Shown here piece after piece: positions 1-8,751 of a stretch of 64,000 nt of DNA. The position numbers and the translations under genes were made by a program. The DNA comes from Mangrovibacter plantisponsor (lineage in GTDB: Bacteria; Pseudomonadota; Gammaproteobacteria; Enterobacterales; Enterobacteriaceae), in contig NZ_QGTS01000001.1 of assembly GCF_003182475.1 (NCBI RefSeq), positions 231,980-295,979 on the forward strand, read 5' to 3'. Position 1 is the first letter of the stretch; the number at the start of each line of letters is the position of its first letter. The notes beneath the pieces were generated by a model that worked only from the letters and a program-made list of their open reading frames with translations, did not search any database and was not told the DNA's origin.

Positions 1-380
1 CGGTACCCGGTGTTCGGTTATGTATCAGTTGCCAGCAGGCAGTGGATACGCAACACGGCGCGGTTTCCGGTTATAACCGCAGGGGTTCAAAAGATAGCCA
101 GCTGCGTTAGTGGTTAGTTGGTATTACACGCTGAAAGAATTCGACACGAAGTATCTTGCTCATTACACACCATGTAGCCGCATGGACAAAGAACAACTCA
201 TCACCGCTATCGCCATCCCCCATGTAGAGTTAACTCCCCCATCAATTCAGAGAGGGAAACGGGCGCTTGTCACGGCTATTAGCCGACGTGATGGCCGTTC
301 AGGTTTGTTTTCAGGTTTGGTGTTGAGAATGTGGATGTGTTCCCCGCCGGGGTCACCGGCGGTTTTTCAGGGCGTTGTTA
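1..380. other. left-edge region without a supportable gene
   Basis: No open frame here resembles a protein I recognise. The longest plus-strand frame (110-418) runs through a terminator-like hairpin and into the antisense of the permease gene, so I do not call it. A 12-base perfect palindrome (CGGTTATAACCG) lies at 68-79. A plus-strand terminator lies at 344-367. The adjacent ABC operon ends at 381 on the other strand. Confidence 0.5.
344..367 (+). terminator. rho-independent terminator, plus orientation
   Basis: A perfect 7-bp stem, CCGCCGG (344-350) with CCGGCGG (356-362), encloses a 5-base loop and is followed at once by five T (363-367). The T tract is on the plus strand, so it serves transcripts coming from the left edge, convergent with the ABC operon ending at 381. 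No plus-strand gene that it would terminate is recognisable inside the window. Confidence 0.7.
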
Positions 381-1070
381 TCAGGTTGCCAGTGCATAAC
401 GCCGCTGCCAGCGCTTAGCCAGCACGCCAAGACCGTAGCACAACAGGTAATAGACCACGCCGGTGAAGATAAAAATGGCGGTCGGGTAGATTTGTACCCG
501 GTTATTGACCTGCCCGGCGACGGTGGTCAGTTCCGGTACATTGACGATAAACGCCAGCGAGGTGTCTTTCAGTAAGCCGATAAAAATGCCGACCAGCGAT
601 GGCAGTACATTGCGCATCACCTGGGGCAACAAAATCAGCCATATGGCCTGCCAGTCACCAAACCCCTGCGTTTTTGCCGCTTCACTTTGCCCGGCGGGCA
701 ATGCCTGTAAACCGGCCAGGGTCGAATGCATCACTGAGGCTGAGGTAAACCAGGCCAGCGCCAGGGTTACGGTTGCCGCGCCAGGTAAATCAGCCCCGGT
801 AATCATCGGCAGTAAATACCACAGCCAGAAGATAACAAAAATCAGTGGTATGCCGCGAATCACCTCTGCCCAGAAAAACAGCACCTTACGCACTATCCCC
901 GGCCAGCGCCAGGCCAGACAGGCCAGTAGCACACCGCCGGGTAGTGCCAGTATTCCGGCGCCCAGGGCCATCAGTAATGTCAGCAATACCCCACCAGGCT
1001 CGCCCTGAGCCATTCGCCCCCAGAGCAGATAGTCCAGGTTATCGGTAATCACCGTGATACTGGCTATCAT
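381..1070 (-). CDS. polar amino-acid ABC transporter, permease subunit 2
   Basis: Inner-membrane permease (229 aa) of the HisM/GlnP/GltK family, which forms a heterodimeric channel with the neighbouring permease for uptake of a polar amino acid. Several hydrophobic helices are visible. The cytoplasmic coupling (EAA) loop is seen around residues 128-150, where the Q-S-E-A-A and G-F-G-D residues lie. The start overlaps the end of the upstream permease by 4 bases, showing translational coupling. It is the last gene of a four-gene minus-strand operon. The substrate cannot be assigned from sequence; glutamate, aspartate or glutamine are the usual choices. Confidence 0.9.
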   Translation of the reverse strand: MIASITVITDNLDYLLWGRMAQGEPGGVLLTLLMALGAGILALPGGVLLACLAWRWPGIVRKVLFFWAEVIRGIPLIFVIFWLWYLLPMITGADLPGAATVTLALAWFTSASVMHSTLAGLQALPAGQSEAAKTQGFGDWQAIWLILLPQVMRNVLPSLVGIFIGLLKDTSLAFIVNVPELTTVAGQVNNRVQIYPTAIFIFTGVVYYLLCYGLGVLAKRWQRRYALAT

Positions 1071-1813
1071 GACGCGCTCCTTGTCTGTGTGCGACGCGGG
1101 CCAGGCCCCAGCCGGCCCAGCAATAACCCGAGGACGACACCAAACACCAGATAGAGCACCGTGCCTGCGGCAAAGGCCTCCAGTGCATGGGCGTTATAGC
1201 TTTCAATTTGCCGTACCTGGTAGGTCAATTCAGCAAAGCCAATGCCGCTTGCCAGGGAGGACAGTTTCATCAGGTTCAGGTATTGCCCCACAACAGGCTG
1301 CCAGGCGTTAGCCAGCCCCTGGGGTAGCAGCACATAACGGAACAGCGCCTGATCAGAGAACCCTTGAGAGAGCGCCGCTTCCCGCTGCCCGGCAGGCACG
1401 GCTCGTAACCCGGCTTCGATCTCTTCAATCAGAAACGCGGAGGTGAATACCCCCAGGCCCCAGGCGGAACAGAGAAATTCCGGCGTCATCCACCAGACAT
1501 TGCCCGGCAGAATAGACCATATGTGGTCCGCATTGACAAAATCACGCGCCGCCATCGGCAACAGGTTCCATGCCACGAAGTACCAGAACAGTAACTGTAC
1601 CAGCAGCGGCGTATTACGAAAGACCGACACCCAGCCGGCGGTGATGGCCCGGCCAGGCGCATTGCCCGCCAGTCGTAATGCCAGGAAGAGCACGGTTAAC
1701 ACACTGGCCAGAATACTCCCTGCCAGCGTGACCCAGAATGTGGTCAAAAAACCCGAGATAATCCATTGCAGGGGTTGCCCGGCGAGCACCCCCTGCCAGT
1801 CAAAATGCACCAT
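1067..1813 (-). CDS. polar amino-acid ABC transporter, permease subunit 1
   Basis: HisM/GlnP/GltJ-family inner-membrane permease of 248 aa and partner of the permease encoded just downstream. The N-terminus carries a hydrophobic helix with the family motif G-F-L-T-T-F (residues 21-26), and a coupling loop with A-G-Q-R-E-A-A-L-S-Q-G-F lies near residues 141-152. It overlaps the ATPase gene end by one base and the next permease start by four. Located between ATPase and second permease, as in glt- and gln-type operons. Confidence 0.9.
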   Translation of the reverse strand: MVHFDWQGVLAGQPLQWIISGFLTTFWVTLAGSILASVLTVLFLALRLAGNAPGRAITAGWVSVFRNTPLLVQLLFWYFVAWNLLPMAARDFVNADHIWSILPGNVWWMTPEFLCSAWGLGVFTSAFLIEEIEAGLRAVPAGQREAALSQGFSDQALFRYVLLPQGLANAWQPVVGQYLNLMKLSSLASGIGFAELTYQVRQIESYNAHALEAFAAGTVLYLVFGVVLGLLLGRLGPGPRRTQTRSAS

Positions 1814-2631
1814 CAGTCAGCCAGCTCCTGGTGTAACGGATCGAGCACTTTTTGCAGGAAGCGTTGTGCACGGGGGTGTTGTGGGCGAGAGAAGAAATCT
1901 GCCGGTGCGGCTATTTCCAGCACATCGCCCCCGTCAATAAAGACCACCCGATCAGCAATTTCACGGGCAAACTGCATTTCATGAGTCACCACAATCATGG
2001 TGATGCCGCTGTGGGCCAGAGATTTCATTACCGAGAGCACTTCACCAATCATTTCCGGGTCCAGCGCAGAAGTGGGTTCATCAAACAGAATGATTTGCGG
2101 AGAAGATGCCAGGGCTCGTGCAATGGCCACACGCTGCTGCTGACCGCCGGAGAGCTGGGCTGGCTGGTGATCAGCTTTATCGCTCAGACCAACCTGTTCG
2201 AGCAGTTCCAGCGCCCGCACTTTCGCGGCGTCTGTTTTCCAGCCATGGACATATTCCAGTGCCAGAGTTATGTTTTGCAGCGCGGTCAGGTGGGCATAGA
2301 GATTAAACTGCTGGAACACAAACCCTACCCGGCTGCGCAGTTCACGCAGTACGCGCCCTTTCAGGCCGCGGGTCGGACGGTTGTCTATCAGAATGTCGCC
2401 ATCCGTGAGGGGTTCAAGTTGGTTAATCAGGCGAATCAAGGTGGATTTTCCTGATCCGGATGGACCGAGGATTGCGACCACTTCACCCGCGTTTATGGTG
2501 AGATTGATACCGTTAAGTACCCGATGCTCACCATACTGTTTTACCGCACCACGAAATTCGACGCTTGCCTGCGTCAGATGTGAAAAATCCGCGGCAGATG
2601 CCGCGGAATGAGTAACAAGGCCAAACAACAT
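1813..2631 (-). CDS. polar amino-acid ABC transporter, ATP-binding subunit
   Basis: ATPase (272 aa) of the GlnQ/GltL/HisP family that energises the importer. Walker A G-P-S-G-S-G-K-S lies at residues 56-63, the signature L-S-G-G-Q-Q-Q-R near 160, and Walker B I-L-F-D-E-P near 182, followed by the switch His. Family members usually begin about at residue 24 (V-E-F-R-G). Here no ATG, GTG or TTG lies close to that point, so the in-frame ATG at 2631 is chosen. That gives an extra N-terminal stretch of about 22 residues, and its coding DNA contains a perfect terminator-like hairpin (2583-2607). The start is 1 base beyond the stop of the binding-protein gene. Confidence 0.9.
   Translation of the reverse strand: MLFGLVTHSAASAADFSHLTQASVEFRGAVKQYGEHRVLNGINLTINAGEVVAILGPSGSGKSTLIRLINQLEPLTDGDILIDNRPTRGLKGRVLRELRSRVGFVFQQFNLYAHLTALQNITLALEYVHGWKTDAAKVRALELLEQVGLSDKADHQPAQLSGGQQQRVAIARALASSPQIILFDEPTSALDPEMIGEVLSVMKSLAHSGITMIVVTHEMQFAREIADRVVFIDGGDVLEIAAPADFFSRPQHPRAQRFLQKVLDPLHQELAD
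2583..2607 (-). terminator. terminator-like hairpin between binding-protein gene and ATPase body
   Basis: A perfect 9-bp inverted repeat (2588-2596 with 2599-2607, GC-rich) is followed on the minus strand by five T (2587-2583). This is the normal form of an intrinsic terminator or attenuator that raises binding-protein mRNA over that of the membrane components. It sits inside the open reading frame of the ATPase, whose only good start lies upstream of it. Confidence 0.75.
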
Positions 2632-2632
2632 A

Positions 2633-3463
2633 TTATTTCGCTTCTATTTTAAAAGACCGTGGCTGAGGCGTTTTAGTCGAAGGGCCGAACCAGGTGTCGT
2701 AAATGCGGCTGGCTTCACCGGTTTTCTCCAGATTCACCAGTTCATCATTCACCGCTTTCAGCAGGGCGGGTTCGCCTTTCTTCACGCCCACGCCAATCTC
2801 TTCTTTACTGAGCAGATCCGGCAAAATTTTGAAGTTTGCTTTATCCGGCGCACCAGCCAGCAGACCAGCAAGGATGGTGCTGTCCTGGGTGATGGCCTGT
2901 ACATTGCCGCTACGCAGCGCGGTCAGGGCCAACGGGATATCGTCATAAGAGAGCACTCGCGCCGCCGGGAAGCGCTGATGCAGGGCCTGTTCGCCGGTAG
3001 TGCCCTTTACTGCGCCAATGCGTGAATGGCTGTAACCATCCAGTTTGTCTGCCCCTTTAGCCGGGACCAGAAATTGCTGACCGGTAACAAAGTACGGGGT
3101 GGAGAAATCCACAACCTGTGCGCGTTCCGGTGTGATGGTAATGTCTGCCACAATCAGGTCGGCCTTGCCGGATTGCAGCAGCGGGATACGGTTTGCCGGG
3201 TTAGTGGCAACCAGTTCCAGTTTGACGCCCAGGGATTTTGCCAGGGCTTTTGCGAAGTCGATATCGTACCCTACCAGGTCATGGGTTTTGGGATCTACGG
3301 AGCCAAACGGCGGGTTGGCATCAAAGGTGGCGACTTTCACGACACCGGCTTTTTTGATATCTGCGAGCTGGTCTGCATGGGCGACTGATGCCGAAAGACC
3401 ACCAAATGCCAGCAATGCCAGCGTAAGAATCACTTTCTTCTGTGTGTGTAAGACCTGTGCCAT
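2633..3463 (-). CDS. periplasmic polar amino-acid-binding protein of ABC transporter
   Basis: Extracellular solute-binding protein of family 3 (276 aa), which delivers the amino acid to the permease pair encoded downstream. A Sec signal peptide is clear: charged start, hydrophobic core, and A-H-A before D31. The family-3 signatures G-Y-D-I-D-F-A-K-A-L (near residue 85) and A-D-I-T-I-T-P-E-R (near 126) are present, the latter holding the ligand-carboxylate arginine. It is the first gene of the operon, with a plausible promoter region at 3464-3540. It resembles the GltI/HisJ/FliY class, but ligand identity is unknown. Confidence 0.93.
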   Translation of the reverse strand: MAQVLHTQKKVILTLALLAFGGLSASVAHADQLADIKKAGVVKVATFDANPPFGSVDPKTHDLVGYDIDFAKALAKSLGVKLELVATNPANRIPLLQSGKADLIVADITITPERAQVVDFSTPYFVTGQQFLVPAKGADKLDGYSHSRIGAVKGTTGEQALHQRFPAARVLSYDDIPLALTALRSGNVQAITQDSTILAGLLAGAPDKANFKILPDLLSKEEIGVGVKKGEPALLKAVNDELVNLEKTGEASRIYDTWFGPSTKTPQPRSFKIEAK

Positions 3464-3725
3464 AGTTTCCTCTGAGTTCCCTGTTTTTCTTGCTTTGTTG
3501 TACTACGCTCCCATAAATCCATCGCTTCAGGAAATGCTTATATATGATTTACATATGCAAAAAACTTATTAGTGAACAGCAGGTTAAAAGAAAGCCTTAT
3601 GGGTGTTAATGATGGGGAAAGGGATTCGGTGTGGCGGCCGGTTGATTCCCGTGGGCCCAAAAAACTGGCTCTGACCAGGCCCGGAAGAAGTGAGCGATAT
3701 TTTACCTCGCCTGTGCAGAGACGGA

Positions 3726-4056
3726 TCAGATCACGAATCTCCTGACAACCCTGGTCGTTCCGTGGCAAATACGCTCGGTAAGATACAGTTCAACTAATCC
3801 CTGTACGGTCAATTCAGGGGTCTTAGCCTGTTCAGCTTCAATCGCACGCTGGAGCTTATCTTTTTTGAGTTCAGTCGCAGGGTACCGGCCTTCCTGACAG
3901 AGGAGCTTTAATTCGTGAAGTTTAAGACGTGCAGCGGCGAGAGAAGTCTGCGGGAGGTTACCGATTTTCACCTACATCAGCCTTATCTTTGTCGCCAGAC
4001 TTCATCATTTCTACCGCTTTAAACGAAAGTGGCTTTGCCTCTTGTTTTCCTGCCAT
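3726..4056 (-). pseudogene. P4-type tyrosine integrase remnant, internally deleted and truncated
   Basis: Reading from an ATG at 4056, the first 32 codons (M-A-G-K-Q-E-A-K-P-L-S-F-K-A-V-E...) look like the start of a P4/CP4-57-type prophage integrase and end at a TAA at 3960-3958. A second frame, open from 3971, continues with V-K-I-G-N-L-P-Q-T-S-L-A-A-A-R, the arm-type DNA-binding region that normally lies about 35 residues further on. It degenerates after L-Y-L-T-E-R-I near 3777. The catalytic domain (R-H-R-Y) is absent. It lies just upstream of mutS and marks a past island insertion. The family match is from memory. Confidence 0.75.
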
Positions 4057-4274
4057 AAAGACTCCGTTATCATGCTCCCTACGCATTTATAAAACGAAAT
4101 GCAGGTTGTGCTGTATGTAGCCATATTTAACCAGGCTTATAGCTTGGCAAGCTACTATTTAACCTTCATTTATACCCAGGATTTCATGAGATCCAATGAG
4201 ACAAAGTGAAACACAATGAGAACAACAAACATCACTAACTCATTAAAATTTAAGAAAATGGACATCATAAACTG

Positions 4275-6836
4275 ATGAGTACACTAGAGAATTTCGACGC
4301 CCACACCCCAATGATGCAGCAGTACCTGCGCCTGAAGGCACAGCATCCGGAGATCTTACTGTTTTACCGGATGGGCGATTTTTACGAGTTGTTTTACGAC
4401 GACGCAAAACGGGCTTCCCAGTTACTGGATATTTCCCTGACCAAGCGAGGTGCTTCCGCGGGGGAACCAATCCCCATGGCGGGAGTGCCGCATCATGCGG
4501 TCGAAAACTACCTGGCAAAGCTGGTGAACCTTGGGGAATCCGTCGCTATTTGTGAACAAATTGGCGACCCGGCAACCACCAAAGGCCCGGTGGAGCGCAA
4601 AGTGGTGCGTATCGTCACGCCAGGAACCATCAGTGATGAAGCCTTACTGCAAGAGCGGCAGGATAACCTGCTGGCGGCTATCTGGCAGGACAGCAAAGGT
4701 TTTGGCTACGCCACGCTGGATATCAGCTCCGGCCGGTTTCGCCTTTCTGAACCGGAAGATGCCGAAGATATGGCGGCTGAACTGCAGCGCACCAATCCGG
4801 CAGAATTACTCTATGCCGAAGATTTTGCCGATATGCGCCTGGTTGAACACCGCCGGGGGTTGCGCCGCCGCCCATTATGGGAATTTGAAATTGATACCGC
4901 TCGCCAGCAACTGAACCTGCAATTTGGCACCCGCGATTTAACTGGCTTTGGTGTGGAACAGGCACACCGTGGCCTGTGTGCCGCAGGGTGCCTGTTGCAG
5001 TATGTGAAAGACACCCAGCGCACTGCTCTGCCCCATATCCGTGGTATCACCATGGAGCGCCAACAGGATGGCATTATCATGGATGCCGCCACGCGCCGTA
5101 ACCTGGAAATCACCCTCAACCTGGCAGGTGGGACCGACAACACGGTAGCCGCTGTGCTGGATGGCACCGTTACACCAATGGGCAGCCGCATGCTGAAACG
5201 CTGGCTGCATATGCCGGTACGCGATACCGGCGTGCTGAGCCGCCGCCAACAGGCTATCAGCGCATTACAGGATTTAACCAGTGAGCTGCAGCCCATTTTG
5301 CGCCAGGTGGGTGACCTGGAGCGTATTCTCGCCCGCCTGGCACTGCGCACTGCCCGCCCGCGCGACCTGGCAAGAATGCGCCATGCTTTCCAGCAACTGC
5401 CACTACTGCGCGATGTGCTGGCGGAAGTAGACGCGCCTGCCGTTCAGAGCCTGTGTGAAACCAGTGGCGAATTTAGCGAGCTGCGCGAATTACTGGAGCA
5501 CGCCATTATCGAAAGCCCGCCAGTGCTGGTGCGTGACGGTGGCGTGATTGCACCGGGTTACCATGAAGAGCTGGATGAATGGCGCGCACTGGCAGATGGT
5601 GCAACGGATTACCTCGACAAACTGGAAATCCGCGAGCGGGAAAAGCTGGGTATCGATACCCTGAAAATCGGGTTTAATGCAGTGCATGGCTACTATATTC
5701 AGGTAAGCCGTGGGCAGAGCCATATGGTGCCAATTAACTATGTGCGCCGCCAGACCCTGAAAAACGCCGAGCGCTATATTATTCCTGAACTGAAAGAGTA
5801 CGAAGACAAAGTCCTCACCTCTAAAGGGAAAGCACTGGCACTGGAAAAACAGCTCTATGATGAACTGTTCGACAAGCTGCTGCCGCACCTTGAAGCGTTG
5901 CAAAACAGTGCCGCAGCGTTGGCGGAACTGGATGTGCTGGCAAACCTCGCGGAACGCGCCCTGCGTTATAACTATGTCTGCCCGACACTTACCGATAACC
6001 CCGGGATTGCAATACAGGGTGGCCGCCACCCGGTGGTGGAACAAGTATTAAGTGACCCGTTTATTGCCAACCCGCTAAACCTGTCGCCGCAACGGCGTAT
6101 GCTGATTATTACTGGCCCGAACATGGGCGGTAAAAGTACCTATATGCGCCAGGCCGCTCTGATTGTGCTGATGGCTTATATTGGCAGCTTTGTGCCAGCA
6201 GAAAGCGCAGAAATTGGCCCGGTCGACCGTATTTTCACGCGTGTTGGTGCGGCGGATGACCTGGCTTCCGGGCGTTCTACTTTTATGGTTGAGATGACGG
6301 AAACCGCCAATATTTTGCATAACGCCACTGCGCAAAGTCTGGTATTGATGGATGAAATTGGCCGGGGTACTTCAACTTACGATGGCCTTTCTCTGGCCTG
6401 GGCCTGTGCCGAAAACCTTGCCAACCGCATTAAAGCGCTGACACTGTTCGCCACCCACTATTTTGAGCTGACAACGCTGCCAGAAAAAATGGAGGGGGTT
6501 GCCAACGTGCACCTCGATGCACTGGAACACGGTGATACCATCGCATTTATGCACAGCGTGCAGGATGGTGCGGCGAGCAAGAGCTACGGGCTGGCGGTTG
6601 CGGCACTTGCTGGCGTACCGAAAGATGTGATTAAACGCGCACGCCAGAAGCTGCGTGAACTGGAAAGCTTGTCGGGCAATGCTGCAGCGAGCCAGGTCGA
6701 CGGCACGCAGATGTCTTTGCTGGTTGCCTCAGAAGAACCCAGCCCGGCAGTTGAAGCGCTGGAAAATCTCGACCCGGACAGCCTGACTCCACGCCAGGCG
6801 CTGGAGTGGATCTACCGGCTGAAGTCACTGGTTTAA
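4275..6836 (+). CDS. mutS: DNA mismatch repair protein MutS
   Basis: Recognises mismatches and small loops and recruits MutL and MutH in methyl-directed repair. At 853 aa it equals the E. coli length. The mismatch-reading motif G-D-F-Y-E-L places Phe36 and Glu38 as expected. Walker [10 protein letters not shown] lies near residues 614-622, followed by the D-E-I-G-R-G-T-S-T ATPase segment and a C-terminal helix-turn-helix region. The start [10 protein letters not shown] matches the family. The ribosome site upstream is weak. It is monocistronic, followed by tandem hairpins at 6846-6913. Confidence 0.99.
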   Translation: MSTLENFDAHTPMMQQYLRLKAQHPEILLFYRMGDFYELFYDDAKRASQLLDISLTKRGASAGEPIPMAGVPHHAVENYLAKLVNLGESVAICEQIGDPATTKGPVERKVVRIVTPGTISDEALLQERQDNLLAAIWQDSKGFGYATLDISSGRFRLSEPEDAEDMAAELQRTNPAELLYAEDFADMRLVEHRRGLRRRPLWEFEIDTARQQLNLQFGTRDLTGFGVEQAHRGLCAAGCLLQYVKDTQRTALPHIRGITMERQQDGIIMDAATRRNLEITLNLAGGTDNTVAAVLDGTVTPMGSRMLKRWLHMPVRDTGVLSRRQQAISALQDLTSELQPILRQVGDLERILARLALRTARPRDLARMRHAFQQLPLLRDVLAEVDAPAVQSLCETSGEFSELRELLEHAIIESPPVLVRDGGVIAPGYHEELDEWRALADGATDYLDKLEIREREKLGIDTLKIGFNAVHGYYIQVSRGQSHMVPINYVRRQTLKNAERYIIPELKEYEDKVLTSKGKALALEKQLYDELFDKLLPHLEALQNSAAALAELDVLANLAERALRYNYVCPTLTDNPGIAIQGGRHPVVEQVLSDPFIANPLNLSPQRRMLIITGPNMGGKSTYMRQAALIVLMAYIGSFVPAESAEIGPVDRIFTRVGAADDLASGRSTFMVEMTETANILHNATAQSLVLMDEIGRGTSTYDGLSLAWACAENLANRIKALTLFATHYFELTTLPEKMEGVANVHLDALEHGDTIAFMHSVQDGAASKSYGLAVAALAGVPKDVIKRARQKLRELESLSGNAAASQVDGTQMSLLVASEEPSPAVEALENLDPDSLTPRQALEWIYRLKSLV

Positions 6837-6845
6837 CGCGGTTAA

Positions 6846-6867
6846 AAACGCCCCATTTGGGGCGTTT
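6846..6867 (+). terminator. mutS terminator, first copy
   Basis: Stem AAACGCCCC (6846-6854), loop ATTT, and the complementary GGGGCGTTT (6859-6867) start 9 bases after the mutS stop. The same 22 bases recur exactly at 7009-7030. The A and T ends allow termination in both directions. Confidence 0.85.
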
Positions 6868-6877
6868 CAAATTGATG

Positions 6878-6913
6878 AAAAAGAAGGAAAAAGCGTGGTT
6901 TTTCCTTCTTTTT
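6878..6913. terminator. perfect 15-bp AT-rich hairpin
   Basis: AAAAAGAAGGAAAAA (6878-6892) is perfectly complementary to 6899-6913 around a 6-base GCGTGG loop, and the right arm ends in T5. It could act as a second terminator after mutS, or for transcripts coming from the kpd side. The arm is a purine tract and its partner a pyrimidine tract. Confidence 0.6.
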
Positions 6914-6924
6914 AGTTAGCAGCC

Positions 6925-6946
6925 GAAAATCAATAAATTGATTTTC
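6925..6946. repeat. 10-bp inverted repeat
   Basis: GAAAATCAAT (6925-6934) and its exact reverse complement (6937-6946) are separated by AA. The spacer is too short for a stable hairpin across the full stem; a protein-binding palindrome is equally possible. A T6 run follows at 6951-6956. Confidence 0.5.
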
Positions 6947-7008
6947 CTGGTTTTTTATTGGGTGACATCCTCTCATTCTGTGCGGACATGAGGTTTGTCA
7001 TCAGACTC

Positions 7009-7030
7009 AAACGCCCCATTTGGGGCGTTT
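7009..7030 (-). terminator. terminator, second copy of the mutS terminator, after kpdD
   Basis: Exact duplicate of the 6846-6867 hairpin, located 25 bases beyond the end of kpdD on the minus strand. It probably terminates the kpdBCD operon while the first copy terminates mutS. Confidence 0.8.
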
Positions 7031-7054
7031 TACATTACAGCTCAGGCCAGGTAA

Positions 7055-7291
7055 TTAACGCTGGTCTTCCGGCAACAAAGGCGGAATGGTGGGTACCTGC
7101 GGCGCATTATCTATATCGGCCTGGGTCATCATAAACGCTTCAGGGTAATGTTCCCGGCTGGTGCGGCGCAGCGGTTCTGTATCCCGCCAGGTGTACAGGC
7201 AATGCTGGCACTGGTGAACTGTCCAGACACCGGCTACCGGCGATGTTGCCAGCACTTCAATATGTTCATCAGCACAACGTGGGCAAATCAT
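7055..7291 (-). CDS. kpdD: hydroxyarylic-acid decarboxylase subunit D
   Basis: Small third component (78 aa) of the non-oxidative 4-hydroxybenzoate/vanillate decarboxylase systems named kpdBCD, ecdBCD, shdBCD or bsdBCD. Two Cys pairs (C3-x-x-C6 and C28-x-x-C31) suggest a zinc ribbon. The W-T-V-H-Q-C-Q-H-C segment is typical of the family. Its biochemical role is poorly understood, but it is co-transcribed with the UbiD-type subunit. It lies 11 bases downstream of kpdC and is the last gene of the operon. Confidence 0.85.
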   Translation of the reverse strand: MICPRCADEHIEVLATSPVAGVWTVHQCQHCLYTWRDTEPLRRTSREHYPEAFMMTQADIDNAPQVPTIPPLLPEDQR

Positions 7292-7302
7292 AGCTCTTCT
7301 CC

Positions 7303-8730
7303 TTATTTCCGGTTAGCCAGCATGGCTGTCAGTTTTTCAACCCACAGTGCCGTTTCAGGTAAGTCTTTCACCGGCTGGCTGTAGTGACCGCGGTTATCCG
7401 GCGCAACGGGTGTGGTGGCATCAATGATAAGCTTGTCGGTGATCCCGGCAGGGCTTGAGCCCGGGTCCAGTTCCAGTACCGACATATTTGGCAATTGCAC
7501 CAGATCGCCTGCGGCATTCACTTTGGATGAAAGCGCCCACATCACCTGTGGCAGATCGAACGGATCAACGTCTTCGTCCACCATAATCACCATTTTTACG
7601 TAACCCAGCCCATGTGGGGTTGTCATTGCCCGCAAACCAACCGCTCTGGCAAACCCGCCATAGCGTTTTTTGGTGGAAATAATGGCAAGCAAACCATGGG
7701 TGTACATGGCGTTAACCGCCTGCACTTCCGGGAATTCCGCTTTCAGTTGCTGGTACAGCGGCACGCAGGTTGCCGGGCCAATCAGGTAGTCAATTTCGGT
7801 CCATGGCATCCCCAGGTAGAGGGATTCAAAAATCGGTTTGCTGCGGTAAGACACTTTATCGATGCGCACGACAGTCATGTTGCGCCCACCGGAATAGTGG
7901 CCGGTAAACTCACCAAACGGACCTTCGATTTCCCGTTTGCGCCCTTCAATTACACCTTCCAGAATCACTTCTGAACCCCAGGGCACATCAAAACCTGTCA
8001 GTGGTGCAGTGGCGATTGGGTATGGCGACTCACGCAATGCGCCAGCCATTTCATATTCAGACTGGTCATATTTAAGTGGCGTTGCGCCCATCAGGGTAAT
8101 CACCGGGTCGTTACCCAGAGTAATAGCAATGGGCAGGTCTTCACCACGCTCTTCGGCTTTATGTAAATGCAGAGCAATATCATGCATTGGTACCGGTTGC
8201 AGGCCCAGCTTACGCTTGCCTTTCACTTCCATTCGGTAAATACCGACGTTTTGTTTGCCGAAGTGTTCCGGGTCCTGTGGGTCGCGCGAGACAACACAGG
8301 CTTTATCCAGATAGAACCCGCCATCACCGTCATTCAGGCGAAATAAAGGCAGAATATCAAACAGATTGATGTCTTCTCCGTCTACGCTGTTTTCAGCCCA
8401 GGGCGGGTTATCACGGCGTTCAGGTGCTACCGGGAATGTGTCCCAGCGGCGAATAAATTCATCCACCTGTTGTTTGAGCGGGGTGTTTGGCGGCATACCA
8501 ATGGAAATAGCATGGTTCTGCCAGGAGCCAATAGTATTCATAACTACCCGGGCATCCGTAAAGCCGGCTATGTTATCAAACCACAGTGCCGGGGCACCTT
8601 CACCAATACGCCCTGTTGCGTTAGCTGCCGCAGCAATGTCCGGTTCCGGCATCACCTGCTCTTCAATTTTCAGTAACTGCCCTTGTTCATCCAGCGCACG
8701 TAAAAAGCTGCGCAAATCATCAAACGCCAT
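7303..8730 (-). CDS. kpdC: UbiD-family hydroxyarylic-acid decarboxylase, catalytic subunit
   Basis: 475-aa UbiD-family enzyme that uses prenylated FMN to decarboxylate an aromatic hydroxy-acid such as 4-hydroxybenzoate, giving a phenol. The sequence spans the full UbiD length, with the Y-x-x-G-G family region and the E-G-P-F-G-E-F segment (about residues 260-275) that holds catalytic acid residues. The downstream kpdD and upstream kpdB (the cofactor-making UbiX homologue) complete the system. Gene symbols follow the Klebsiella naming (E. coli: ecdC). It lies between mutS and rpoS, a known variable site in enterics. True substrate is inferred. Confidence 0.92.
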   Translation of the reverse strand: MAFDDLRSFLRALDEQGQLLKIEEQVMPEPDIAAAANATGRIGEGAPALWFDNIAGFTDARVVMNTIGSWQNHAISIGMPPNTPLKQQVDEFIRRWDTFPVAPERRDNPPWAENSVDGEDINLFDILPLFRLNDGDGGFYLDKACVVSRDPQDPEHFGKQNVGIYRMEVKGKRKLGLQPVPMHDIALHLHKAEERGEDLPIAITLGNDPVITLMGATPLKYDQSEYEMAGALRESPYPIATAPLTGFDVPWGSEVILEGVIEGRKREIEGPFGEFTGHYSGGRNMTVVRIDKVSYRSKPIFESLYLGMPWTEIDYLIGPATCVPLYQQLKAEFPEVQAVNAMYTHGLLAIISTKKRYGGFARAVGLRAMTTPHGLGYVKMVIMVDEDVDPFDLPQVMWALSSKVNAAGDLVQLPNMSVLELDPGSSPAGITDKLIIDATTPVAPDNRGHYSQPVKDLPETALWVEKLTAMLANRK

Positions 8731-8751
8731 ATGCGTCTCCTGTTAATGAAA

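Noticed and set aside
110-418. 102-codon plus-strand frame at the left edge
   Set aside because: It runs through an intrinsic terminator and overlaps the end of the ABC permease gene in antisense; no family resemblance.
3538-3768. 76-codon minus-strand frame beside the integrase remnant
   Set aside because: Overlaps the remnant's degraded end and the likely promoter of the ABC operon; no domain recognised, though a few residues could be further integrase debris.
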